Origin: Desarmillaria ectypa
Taxonomy: Eukaryota; Basidiomycota; Agaricomycetes; Agaricales; Physalacriaceae
Assembly: GCA_030407005.1 (NCBI GenBank)
Contig: JAUDYN010000006.1
Coordinates: 2,232,001 to 2,296,000, forward strand
DNA: 64,000 nt
Reading direction: 5' to 3'
Of this stretch, positions 33,072 through 42,476 are shown one piece after another. The notes under the pieces were generated by a model that did not search any database, was not told where the DNA came from, and saw only the letters and a program-made list of their open reading frames with translations. How positions within the stretch are numbered: position 1 is the stretch's first letter; each line of letters begins with the position of its first letter. The translations under genes and the position numbers were made by a program.

Positions 33072-34679
33072 TGATGTGCTTGGTAATGGCGAGTGACAAA
33101 AGAATTAGGGAATGGCAATGAACACCAATCACACTAAACCTCTTACTACTCTACACTTAATCACCAATATTGAATTCGGGCAGTTTCGAGTATGATGGAA
33201 GCACTCTGCAGACTTCAATAATCAAGTACAATTGTCTTAAAGACATTTTATTTGTTACTAGTGAGTTTATACAAAGTACTACTCGTACTAGTGGGGTGAG
33301 TAAGACACAATTGGATAAGAGTGACTTGGTTTGAGCTACTGTGCTCGTTCTGACTGAAATGGCTTCAGGCTGGTGGCACTCTTGGCCCTATACTGCTTCC
33401 TACAAGTGATAAACACTTGACTAGCCACACTCTTGGCTAACTAGTGGCACTCTTGGCCTAAGAATAAACTATAACTCCGAGAACTTTGCTTGAACTAACT
33501 TCAAAACACTCCGGACCTTTGCAGGACACAACAGTGACTCTAATGGACTTCAATTCAATGCAATTCTATGGGTGACTTAGCGACTATTAATCACTTCATC
33601 AAGGTTAAGCACAAAAGCCTTTAATTGGGGACACCAGTTACTACTAGTGAGGGCTCAACTGTGGGGATGGCTTGCCTGCTTTGCACGAGCACTCATCCCA
33701 CTACTTATATACTACTGAGGCAAAACTATAAATATTATCTGGGTATAGGGTATATTGGTAAGGATTTCTTGGCTAGTCACGAATAATGGTGAATAATCAC
33801 ACAATAGTTGGTCTAGTCTGTTTTCTTTTCAAATATTTGGTCTAGAGACTCCACAGTTGGTCTTTCCACACCCTTGGCACAACTACATGCCCTAGTAACA
33901 TGGTTATATGGATATCCAGATATTGGTGCCTGTAACAGCTATCCGATCATGATCGAGGGTGCAGTCTGGCTCCACTAGCATCAATCATAAGAGATCTATA
34001 TCATGGTAAGGATTTCTTGGCTAGTCACGAATAATGGTGAATAATCATACAATAATCAGTCTAGTCTGTTTTCTTTTCAAATATTCGGTCTAGAGACTCC
34101 ACAGTTGGTATTTCCGCGCCCTTGGCACAACTACATGCCCTAGTAACACGGTTATATGAATATCCAGATATTGGTACCTGTAACAGCTATCCAATCATGA
34201 TTGAGGGTGCAGTCCAGCTCCACTAGCATCGATCATAAGAGATCTATATTGAAATAGTCAGATTTGGGCTCAAGGTTAATCCATTCCTAATTTATTTCTA
34301 AGTCCTGTTTCAAGATTGCCATGTGACTAGTTATCCTGACTTAGGCATTTATGCCCAGTCTGGGCTGCTAGTGACAGAACTTCACGAGATCTGTGTACTC
34401 TGCTCCTGATTTTGGTGTGCTAGTAGCATCCTTCATTTGCTAGTGGCTGTATTTCACTTAGTCCTGCTAGCATTCGAGTTACTAGTCTGGCTGGCTGGTA
34501 GATTTAACCCACTAATGGTGTTGCATCTAAGTCCTGGCTCTACCAGTTGCTTACTGCTTTTAACTATCAGCTCGAAGCCTCAGCTATAGTCCTCTATGTA
34601 TCACTAGTATAGAATAGATGTGCAATAGTATTGTTACAAAATCACAAAATCTAGGTGTGAATGCATAGACGGCATATCA
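33072..34679 (-). mobile_element. Element X copy 2 (1608 bp) inside gypsy copy 3
   Basis: On the plus strand it starts TGATGTGCTTGGTAATGG and ends GACGGCATATCA, giving TG...CA ends with an 8 nt imperfect terminal inverted repeat (TGATGTGC / GCATATCA). It matches the reassembled X copy 1 over its full length and adds a 248 bp tandem duplication (33757-34004 and 34005-34249). In the opposite strand a TATA-like box (agtatataagtagtggg) is at about 33695-33712. No coding potential. Less CpG-depleted than copy 1, hence probably younger. The flanks are gypsy integrase on one side and gag on the other, with no 5 bp duplication, so the insertion accompanied or was followed by deletion. Confidence 0.78.
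33757..34249. repeat. 248 bp tandem duplication within element X copy 2
   Basis: ggtaaggatttcttggctag starts at 33757 and again at 34005. The two units run in parallel up to gagatctatat with roughly ten differences, mainly transitions. X copy 1 has a single unit. Confidence 0.9.
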
Positions 34680-36852
34680 GTGGTCTGGTCAAAGACCCAT
34701 TTCCGCTGACGCTCTTCATACATCCGGAGGATGCGTTCCTTCCATTCTGGATATGAGTGCGGAATGCTCACGCCCATGTTTGATATGAAGGTTGTGTACG
34801 AACTAGGCACTCCTAGTCGCACTGCCTTCACCATTGCACCGTGTTTGGCTTCATCGGTCCTTCGGCCCACTAGCTTGGCTTCCTCCTCAAGCTTCTGGAA
34901 GTAGTGGGAGGCGGGCTGTGCTCCCATGCACAAGTCAAACATGCACTTTTCATGAATTTCCTCAATTGCGGGATCTCGGAATTGTCATGTGACTAGGTCA
35001 ATGAAGTTGGCCCAGTCAGGGTATTGGAAGTGGGCAGCAGTGCCGTCAAAGGCATTGCCTACCCAGTATTTGGGTCTCTTGTAGACCCACCAGTCCTTGG
35101 TGGTGCCCTCGAAGTGAGATGTTGTGAATAGTACCAGGTGCGAAGGCACCTGGAAATAATGTCAGAACACTTCGAAGTAGATGATGCAATCGCTTATGAA
35201 GCATTCAATATCGTCATGGTCCCCTTTGAATGGGGCAGAGACCTTGACAAGGGTTGGCTTGATGCCCAGATAGGGGGCATCAGCAGTGGCATTCCCAACA
35301 GGGTTCGGGATAGGGTCAGGAGGTCCCTGACTGGGGGGCGGTCTTGGGATTGAATATCGATCCGGCCTAGGACCTGGGTAGCCTCTTGGCGGTCCCATCA
35401 GTCTTCCCCTTTCCAGTTCCTTCTCCTTTTCCTGATCCTTGAGGTAGTCTGCCAGCATCTTGTGGGCAGAGTCCTCCCTGTTGAGTTCTTCACGCATCTC
35501 TGTGATGCACTGTTCCTTTTCCATCAACTCAGTCCTCATCTGTTGATGGACTTCTTCTGCCGTGGCAGGAGTTCTTGACACCCCTGCAGTGGCATTTCCT
35601 GCAGGGGCTCCTTCTGCTTCCATTTCTTCTCCCGCCCCTGCAAAGAGAAGACTACCACCCTGATAGGGGTGGTATCCTTGGTGATGCACCCTATGGTATG
35701 GGGGCGAGTCGGGTAGTGGTCATGGGTTTGCAACTGGAGTATCCGGTGGGTGATCTGGATATATTTTGAATTGGGGCTGGTGGTAGTCCAGCCTATTGTA
35801 ATAACCTGTATTATAGGTTAAAGTATCGTATGGGGCCCTTTGCCCCCAATCACTCCTCTCTTGCCACCTCCAACCTCCATAGATGTTGGAGGGTCCTCTC
35901 CAGTTTCCACTGCTCCTCTGGATCTCTGGGCCGAAGCCCTGGAAAGAAATCCCCTGCAGAGGGGCAGAAAATGGCCCGGTCATGATTGGCTCGTATCTGG
36001 ACATTGACGATGTCAGCCCTGGCAGAGCTGGGCCCATTGAAGGGAATTCGGATGGGGTCGCCCCTGTTAAGGGCCAACCACTCATCCATCTCGATTCTGG
36101 GCTCTTTCTAGAGATCACAGGCTTTGACGTCCCTTCATTGAACTTCCCAAGCTGCGGTCCGGAAGGGATCGAAAATTCTTTGGTCGACCTCGGAAAGGTC
36201 GGGCCATATGAAATCTTCCCCATGTAGATTGAAGGAGTCATCAGCGGCACAGGGAGGGGCCGGGACTGGGGCGTTGTCTCCAATGATGTCGTCGTCAGAC
36301 TCGTCATCGGAGATTTTGATGACGGGGAGAGAGGAGAGAGAGATGGACTCTCTTTCCTCTGGCCATGCCTTATGGCCCCAGGGGCTATAAGGGTGGTTTC
36401 GATCTATGGCAGGATTGTCGGGGTGGTGGGGTCCAGAGTAGTCGGACCTTCTGCTGTCAGGCGATGGGAAATCTGATCTCTGCTGTGATATGCAGAGGGC
36501 GGGGGTTCATGGACGAGGGGGGGGCTGGGGTATGCAGGCAGGGGATCATCGAGTGCAAGCTGAATGTCCCACACATATTCTTGGGCTGCCATGTGGGCGG
36601 CTGTTGGTCACTCCAGTGCGATGGTGGGTCGTTCCATCCTGTAATGGAGGAGGACAGCTCTCGCATTATGTACATGGGTGGAGGAGGGCCCGGTAGTCAG
36701 GGTCCGAATTGTTGAGGGCCCCAGAGTTGGGGGCCTCGAGTCTGTACTCCCCTCGGAGGAGGAGGCAATGGTGAAGCAGGCACGGGGGCAGATGAGTGAT
36801 ACCGCCTCTCATTCTCCCAATCTTGCAGGGGGTATCCCCTGGGGAACAACAT
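34680..36852 (-). pseudogene. Gypsy copy 3 gag (Pro-rich and capsid parts)
   Basis: The start equivalent MLFPRGYPLQDWENERR is at 36852. The Pro-rich part is split over frames to about 35720. The coiled-coil-like and capsid N-part is open at 35689-35162 (MHHQGYHPYQGGSLLFAGAG...; YLGIKPTLVKVSAPFKGDHD). The capsid C-part is open at 34942 (CMGAQPASHYFQKLEEEAK ... RKWVFDQTTD), after which element X begins. The zinc knuckle is lost. It supplies the undamaged reading for the TAA at 14162 in copy 1 (HHQGYHP). Confidence 0.85.
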
Positions 36853-36907
36853 GGGTGATTGGTGGGGCAGGGCGGGGTAGTGGGTTGGGTCGTCGGGGTT
36901 GCCTTTG

Positions 36908-37033
36908 TCAGAGCAATGCCCAGATTTCTTCCTCATATATTAATACGGTGAGGACCGTAAAGAAAGTCAATAGTATGGTGCTGCCGAGAGAAACGGTTTG
37001 GGGTTCTGAGGGATTTCGTTCTTCTTCTGGCAT
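36908..37033 (-). CDS. ORF0 of gypsy copy 3: small membrane protein
   Basis: 41 codons: MPEEERNPSEPQTVSLGSTI then LLTFFTVLTVLIYEEEIW, ending LL-stop. Compared with copy 1, five residues (VAIGG) are deleted in frame. The ATG is 47 nt after the primer site (37080-37092) and the gag ATG is 181 nt further on, +1. The offsets in the three copies (193, 190, 181) differ only by multiples of three. Confidence 0.6.
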   Translation of the reverse strand: MPEEERNPSEPQTVSLGSTILLTFFTVLTVLIYEEEIWALL

Positions 37034-37079
37034 GAAGAAGTGCTTCTAGATGGCTAGCGTTGAAGAAGCAGGGAAGGGA

Positions 37080-37092
37080 ATCTCTTGTTTAA
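37080..37092 (-). promoter_or_regulatory. Self-primer binding site of gypsy copy 3
   Basis: In element sense TTAAACAAGAGAT, exactly complementary to ATCTCTTGTTTAA in its own LTR (plus-strand 37235-37247). Same sequence as copy 1. Confidence 0.8.
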
Positions 37093-37515
37093 TGTTATGT
37101 ACCGACTTGGGCACATGACTTGGGACAGTCAGCTGATCTCTCTGGGCCGTTACGCATTCGAACGATCACCCAAGTAGAAAGATAGAAGCTGATAGTCTTC
37201 TGTGTTGTGCAAACAAGAAGTATATGATTGTAATTTAAACAAGAGATAGAGTACAACTGTCTAGTTTACTCTGTTTATATAGTATTTCTATGGTGTTATA
37301 ATTAGATGAAACACTATGGTCCATGCATAAATGGTGTCGAAGTAGGATGATCCGGAAGGATCATAGAACCAATGGAAAGCATCTGGGGTGACAGACGGTG
37401 AGAACAAGGGTTATGGCCAGCGAATAGCTGAATACGAGTCGGTTTCTTGAATAGATTAGATGGATGAGTCATGGATATGACTTGGATAAGATAAGATAAT
37501 GGAAAAATCATAACA
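37093..37515 (-). repeat. 5' LTR of gypsy copy 3
   Basis: TGTTATGTACCGACTTGGGC ... AAAAATCATAACA, 423 bp; followed by tgatg (37516-37520). Confidence 0.95.
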
Positions 37516-37570
37516 TGATGCATGAACAATGTGACATAAAATGTGATAAGATAATGGAAAAATTGTAACA
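37516..37570 (-). repeat. End of the LTR remnant interrupted by gypsy copy 3
   Basis: tgatgcatgaacaatgtgac...gataatggaaaaattgtaaca ends like other LTRs of this family (GGAAAAATCATAACA). It continues the remnant at 31149-31357 and marks the right border of recognisable retrotransposon DNA. Confidence 0.7.
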
Positions 37571-38904
37571 CATTAATGTCATCCACATTCTTCTTAACAC
37601 TAATGATATGCAGATTCTTAGCTGCTTTACTAAGTACATTTTCAATGTTTTTCATGGGTTTAGTTCTGTACCTTTGTATTAACTGTAAATACATTTGCAT
37701 GTGGTCAGCTGCCTTGACCCTAGTACTATCATGGTTGAATCATTTCTGCACCTTATGAAGTATCCCTACTCTGCAAGGCACAGACAATTCCTATACTCTG
37801 CGAGATGCACTCAACAGTGTGATTACAATGGCACAAGCCTTCGCAGCCACAATGCATGGCTTACCATGTTAGGGCTGTGGACCCGGCCGTTCCTTATTGG
37901 GACCTGGCGCTGGTAACACCACCACCTTTGATGCTAGTTCTGAGAGGCTGCACCCTGTGGGGGCTATGCTGAATCAGTTTGGCCCAGAGTGTTCAGTACC
38001 ATAGCACAAGCATGTGTAGTACGGACTCTAGTTAGCTTCCTTCTCAGGAACATGAAAACCAGTATAAAACATCCAAGGAAAGTGTCGTGTCATTCATGTG
38101 GCTATGATCACCGTTTCGGCAATAACCGGTTAGGGTAGATCACCGGCTGTTTCCGGAGTGCCTTTGCATGGCAACTCTCTTCTGTGCCAGTTCTACGCTT
38201 CTGTATTCAATTTCACTGTGCATTCACTACAAATGAAAGTCTGAACCCTGTGGATGATGCACGAGTTGTGGTCGCATAGTCCTCCCTCGATCAATATTTG
38301 ATTTTGTGGGTCGTGTTTTTACTACTTATCCTTATCGAATAGTCACTGAAAATGTCGGTGTCTCTTCAGCTAGGATGGCACAGGAACAAGCTCAGAATTT
38401 CATTCCTGTACCCCAAACAGCCCTCGATGCCTCCCAAGCCAACAATTCCTTGGGCACCATAGTCTATCACCGCACATCGGAGCTGACCATAGCTTGCAAG
38501 CACCGATGCATCAGGCGCGATGATCGATACGATTGTAGGCATGCAACGTCTCCCGACTTAATCTACCCTCATAAAGACAACTTGCAGTAACCGACGCCAC
38601 CTGTAGGCAAAACTCCAAGGTCACCCAACTTGACCTCGGGTCGGGCCGACTTTGTTTTGCCTCGTTCCATTCTGTTGCCAGGTTTAATCAGCTAGTTGGC
38701 AACAAATGTCAAAAAAAAGAATCCTTATATCAGTCCGTTCATGACTCCGGGATAACCATCATCTTCGACCTCCCACTCCTCAAATATATAGTTTCATAGC
38801 ACAAAAGCCCGTCGTAGTATTAACGCGGAATTTACAGCAAGGTAACGCCTTTATTCTCTTTTTTTTGCTCGTCCTCAGGAAGGTCATGGATACCAACAGT
38901 TATT
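37571..38904. other. Border zone between the transposon island and the gene-rich part
   Basis: Minus-strand 37700-37572 holds a short open stretch (MQMYLQLIQRYRTKPMKNIE ... NVDDIN), possibly a remnant of a coding exon or transposon that I cannot identify. From about 37740 base composition shifts to higher GC and normal CpG. A 94-codon plus ORF (38306-38590, MGRVFTTYPYRIVTENVGVS) has no recognisable features and may be chance. A T-rich run (38857-38867, cttttttttgct) and 38760-38900 probably belong to the promoter and leader of the gene starting at 38905. Nothing else is supported. Confidence 0.5.
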
Positions 38905-39717
38905 TTGCTCCTCACAGTCACTATGCATACGTTCTCGCCCAACACCAGTCGACCACAGACACCAAAACCGCTGGTGAAGGTCCCAAAGAGGCCTCAGCTT
39001 AGCCGGCACCACTCTACAATCCCATTTCCCATCCCGATCTCTCAATCATCTCTACCAGATCATCCACGACGTAGAGCATTCTCTTTCTTCCCCTTCTTAT
39101 CCAGCACTCGGAGGAAAGCGTCCGCGTCGACAACTGCATCTTCCTCCTCTGCATGCCCATCAACCCAAAATACCTCTGACACCCAAATCGACACCCCGCG
39201 TGTTCGCCAACTCGACAAAGCTACGCGAATGCTCGGGGAAAGAATCCCTCCGGAGCTTATCCTAGGGCCGCCCAAGAGTCCTCAGCACCGCCTCAAACCA
39301 CACGTCCCTCTCCGAACGCATAGCTCATCGCAGTCACTATTTCCCCCGACTTCTCGGTCCACCCCAGAGCCCCGACATACACGCAGCTATCTCAATATAG
39401 CTCGTTCCAGTCCGCAGGTCCCAGAACCGAATCACCCCCCCAATGCGCCCAGGCCGCCATCCAAGACGTTAACGGAAGAAGAAACAAGTCGCTACCTGTA
39501 TGTCTACTTTTTTTCGGCTTTCCAGACGCCGGGACTTAGTCGTTGTAGGAAAGCTTTTGCCAGGACCCCGCCTGGAACTCCGTTTATCGGCAGTGCAGTG
39601 GACTCTGACTCTGACTCGTATCTAGGATCCAGGAAGGAGTGGCGGCAGAGCTGGAGTGGCGAGTGGAACGTGAAAGACATGCATGAGGACATTGGAAAGC
39701 TACGGCATCTGCGTTGA
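38905..39717 (+). CDS. Ser/Pro-rich fungal protein of unknown function
   Basis: 270 codons if unspliced. The N-terminal half is rich in Ser, Pro, Thr and Arg with no secretion signal. The more ordered blocks are the middle motif KATRMLGERIPPELILGPP (residues about 104-122) and the C-terminal SWSGEWNVKDMHEDIGKLRH (about 249-268). I recall similar short blocks in other Agaricomycete proteins of unknown role, which is from memory, not a search. A short in-frame intron (gtatgt at about 39498 to ttag at about 39539, 42 nt) could remove LYVYFF...; either reading keeps the frame. The second ATG (MHTFSPN, 38923) is an equally good start. Probably a nuclear or cytosolic regulatory protein, but that is a guess. 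Confidence 0.7.
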   Translation: MLLTVTMHTFSPNTSRPQTPKPLVKVPKRPQLSRHHSTIPFPIPISQSSLPDHPRRRAFSFFPFLSSTRRKASASTTASSSSACPSTQNTSDTQIDTPRVRQLDKATRMLGERIPPELILGPPKSPQHRLKPHVPLRTHSSSQSLFPPTSRSTPEPRHTRSYLNIARSSPQVPEPNHPPNAPRPPSKTLTEEETSRYLYVYFFSAFQTPGLSRCRKAFARTPPGTPFIGSAVDSDSDSYLGSRKEWRQSWSGEWNVKDMHEDIGKLRHLR

Positions 39718-40253
39718 AGGTGACTGGTTTATATTCCTATTCAACAGTGTGCGCTGGACTCGAAAATTGGTTTCCATAGGGCTTGTCGCGATATTTATGG
39801 TAGACAGTACTTTATTTGAGCAGGGCTTGACCTGTGATCTTCATTTATATAACCATATCCCTTAGAATTAATCGGCTCCAGACGCACACCTTGTTCGTAC
39901 AGATAGCTCCTCGTATTTTCAACATCTAGGACGATAATCATGGCTCCATAGAATCGCGGGCTGTTTCGTATTGGTTCCATATCTGTTATAAGAACAAGCA
40001 ACGCACCTCAATAAGAATGTTCACTAGCAGTGTATTCGAGGCTGGACGATGCGATGAGAAAAGCGACACCAATTTTTGACCGAAGTTCAGACAATCTTCA
40101 TCCACATATATACAACTGCGTGAGCTTCCGCGTTGAGGGTTCCGACAAGCGAAGAAGAATTATACCAGCAGCCCTATCCCATTAATAGCACCTTATACTA
40201 CAATCGAACACCTTACTTCTTAGATCTTAACATTAATAACCCCCTGACCTACA
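39718..40253. other. Intergenic space between converging genes
   Basis: About 535 bp between the stop of the Ser/Pro-rich gene and the stop of the hydrolase-like gene, presumably both 3' UTRs. Small ORFs here (for example minus 40001-39795, MLVLITDMEPIRNSPRF) show no domain and no codon signal I would trust. Confidence 0.5.
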
Positions 40254-41305
40254 TCAGAGCTTTCCCTCAACGGGTACGATCAAGTCGTACATCTCGCCCA
40301 TGCCCTCAAGAGCAGCGTAGATCGCATTGGCAATTTTGACGGGTGATTCCTATAAAGAAACTATCAGTCACTGGATATTCGTTCTTCCAGAAGGCACTCA
40401 CATAAACTCCTTCGTCTGAAAACCTCGTTCCCGAGAACGGGAACTGTGTCAACCGTGGCGCCTCACTCCAAACCACCCATGAGAACGGTGCATGGCATGG
40501 GAGGAAAGAAAGGGGCGCTGAAGAATATTTTCCCGGCTGGTACGCGTTCTTCAATGCTACGCCATTGTCAGGAAGACGTATCAGAGAGTTCTTCTGCTCT
40601 ATCATCAGTAATATAGTGTGTATTCACTTCTTTTTTTATGCGTACGACAAAGATATCTCTCATCCACGAATCCCAACTGGCCCATGGTTTGTGTGAAGAG
40701 AGGTATACACGCGCGTCGTCGGGCGAATCCCATTCCAATTCCGAAAGGGCGAGAGCAGGAGGCGCATCGCCGTCATCGTAGATGGCGGGATCAACGAGAA
40801 CCATTCCTTCATAGGGTGATGGATCTCCTGGCGGGAAAAAGTCTGATGAGAGAATGCTGCACCCGACTACGTTAGTATAAGTACCGATCTCTCAATCAGA
40901 TAACGTCACATACCAAGCATTCGCGCCGTCTCCCCAGCCAATCAGAATGACGCGGTGCATCCCCCCGTACACATCGACGTGGGTAAGGAATATGCTTTGT
41001 CGGAGAGCAGCGAGGGCGTGCGCGTATGTCATCGTATCCGAGTCTCCGCCTTCAGGCGCGTCCACTGCCCATGCCTCGATAATCTGCAGCGGTGACCCAG
41101 CAAGGCGGTTGTGCTCGTCGTGCGCGAAAAGCCGTAGTAAGATAGGCTCATACAGTTCCTTGACTCCGGGAACGCCGTGGGCGCATATCAGAACAAGACC
41201 TGGGGTGCCAGCATGCGTAGGGGTACGGTGTCGCGGTTTATATCGATTGGCACGGAAAGTCGCGGTCGACGATGGGAGAGACAGTTTGTACTGAACGGTG
41301 TCCAT
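40254..41305 (-). CDS. Alpha/beta-hydrolase-fold protein, catalytic Ser and His not found
   Basis: Four exons by eye: 41305-40914, 40856-40646, 40596-40402 and 40349-40254 (introns 57, 49 and 52 nt), joining to 297 residues with consistent phases. Core strands are recognisable: LVLICAHGVPGVKELYEPIL (residues 38-57, with the HG of the oxyanion region), the DAPEGGDSD loop (82-90), the nucleophile-elbow position HRVILIGWGDGANA (117-130) and the strand YEGMVLVDPAIYDD. In active relatives (fungal Lpx1-like hydrolases) the elbow is GHSxG; here it is GWGDG, so the nucleophile position is Gly. The expected C-terminal GH(L/F) motif is replaced by DEGVYESPVKIANAIYA. Either a pseudoenzyme or a divergent hydrolase. 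No signal peptide. The intron 2 donor is the least certain junction. Confidence 0.75.
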
Positions 41306-42476
41306 ATCGATGAAAGGAGACCCAGACGGGGATTCAGAGGGAGATAGGCAGGAGGAACAGCGGCGGGGCCGAGTAATAAGGAAAAGTCGGGCTGCGGCGA
41401 CTGAGAACGACGGCGAGACGGCGGCGATGATGAGGGCTGCCGTTGGTCATTTCATGGGCGTCGTGTGAGAGAATGTTGCAACCGCTGCAAAAATCTCGAC
41501 TCTCCGTTGATCGGGCCGTTCCTTCCTTTGCACATCAATGAGTCATTTCGGCACGAAATATAGCTCGGATCTTTCTCACCGGCACCCGTCAGGAAATTGA
41601 TAATACACTCAATTTCAATTTCTAGACCATCATTTCGATGACGACCAGACAGCCTCGGTCAAGATATCCTGATGTAAAGAAAAGTATTGCATCAGATTGT
41701 CTTGTATTCCTTGAAGATAGAAACGTATGAAGTTAATTATTTCATAGGTAGCAAATACATTAAGATCAAAACAAGATGTTGCCGAAACTTGCTTGGACTC
41801 CATGACCGTTGTGATCCAGGGCATGCCATAAGCTTGCGCCACGCCAGGATTTGGAAAGAGCCAAGGAGCATCCATATATCATGGGAGCTTCGTCAAAAGC
41901 TTATCCGAAGGATGTGAAGAGCGGTGATGACCAAAAATAGGAAGCTAGCTCATGTGCCACGTGTCCCGCATGCGCTCAAACTTCCACGGTACCGTGTACC
42001 GTACGGTGTTCCATGATCCATCATTGCAGGGAGTCCTGGCTCTGAGGAGTTCTCTTAGCGCTGAATTGTTGTCCTGGTTATCCTTGACCGTTTTTGTCGT
42101 TGCGGTAGCAACGCGCCTTTGCTCTGTTGATTTATCATTCTAGGCTTGACTGAGCTTGATACTGCGGTCAGACATCGCCTTAGTCTGAACCTTGAAACCA
42201 TGGATCAGTGCCTATCTTTAGTCTCCCTCCGATAGACTCAATTATCACATATGATGGTTGGTCCCTCAAACCCATGGAATTTATTTTGTCAGCTATTCTT
42301 GATGACTCTCATCTGAGCAGTATCATAGGCATCAATCATGCTCCTTGCTTTACGGATCTGTATTGTCTTGGTGATATTTGCTGTTCCAGTCTAATCAACG
42401 CCCCTGTGGAGTCTGCGAGTGTCATTTTATAACACCACTTATAACGCCACTCGGCGTCGCATTCTCCATCCCGACC
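41306..42476. other. Divergent intergenic region
   Basis: About 1.17 kb between the hydrolase-like gene (leftward) and the O-fucosyltransferase-like pseudogene (rightward). It would hold both promoters. Small ORFs at 41630-41917 and 41952-42143 lack domains. Bases 41330-41450 are GC-rich with repeated cgg/gcg. No further feature found. Confidence 0.45.

Larger units (their letters stand above)
31358..37515 (-). mobile_element. Ty3/gypsy copy 3, middle replaced by element X
   Basis: A 6158 bp element with 423 bp LTRs and target duplication tgatg (31353-31357 and 37516-37520). From the 5' side it has LTR, primer site, ORF0 and gag up to the capsid (34680). Element X (33072-34679) follows, then integrase core to chromodomain and LTR. 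About 4 kb (end of gag, protease, RT, RNase H and the integrase zinc finger) are missing, relative to copy 1 at 9195-13205. It keeps more CpG than copies 0 and 2. Confidence 0.95.

Noticed and set aside
1..37570. CRISPR array or prokaryotic system
   Set aside because: All repeated units are LTR retrotransposons or element X. There are no short regularly spaced repeats, and the introns and gene families show a eukaryotic genome.
38306..38590. 94-codon ORF as a gene
   Set aside because: No domain, no splice partner and atypical composition; kept only as a remark in the border zone.
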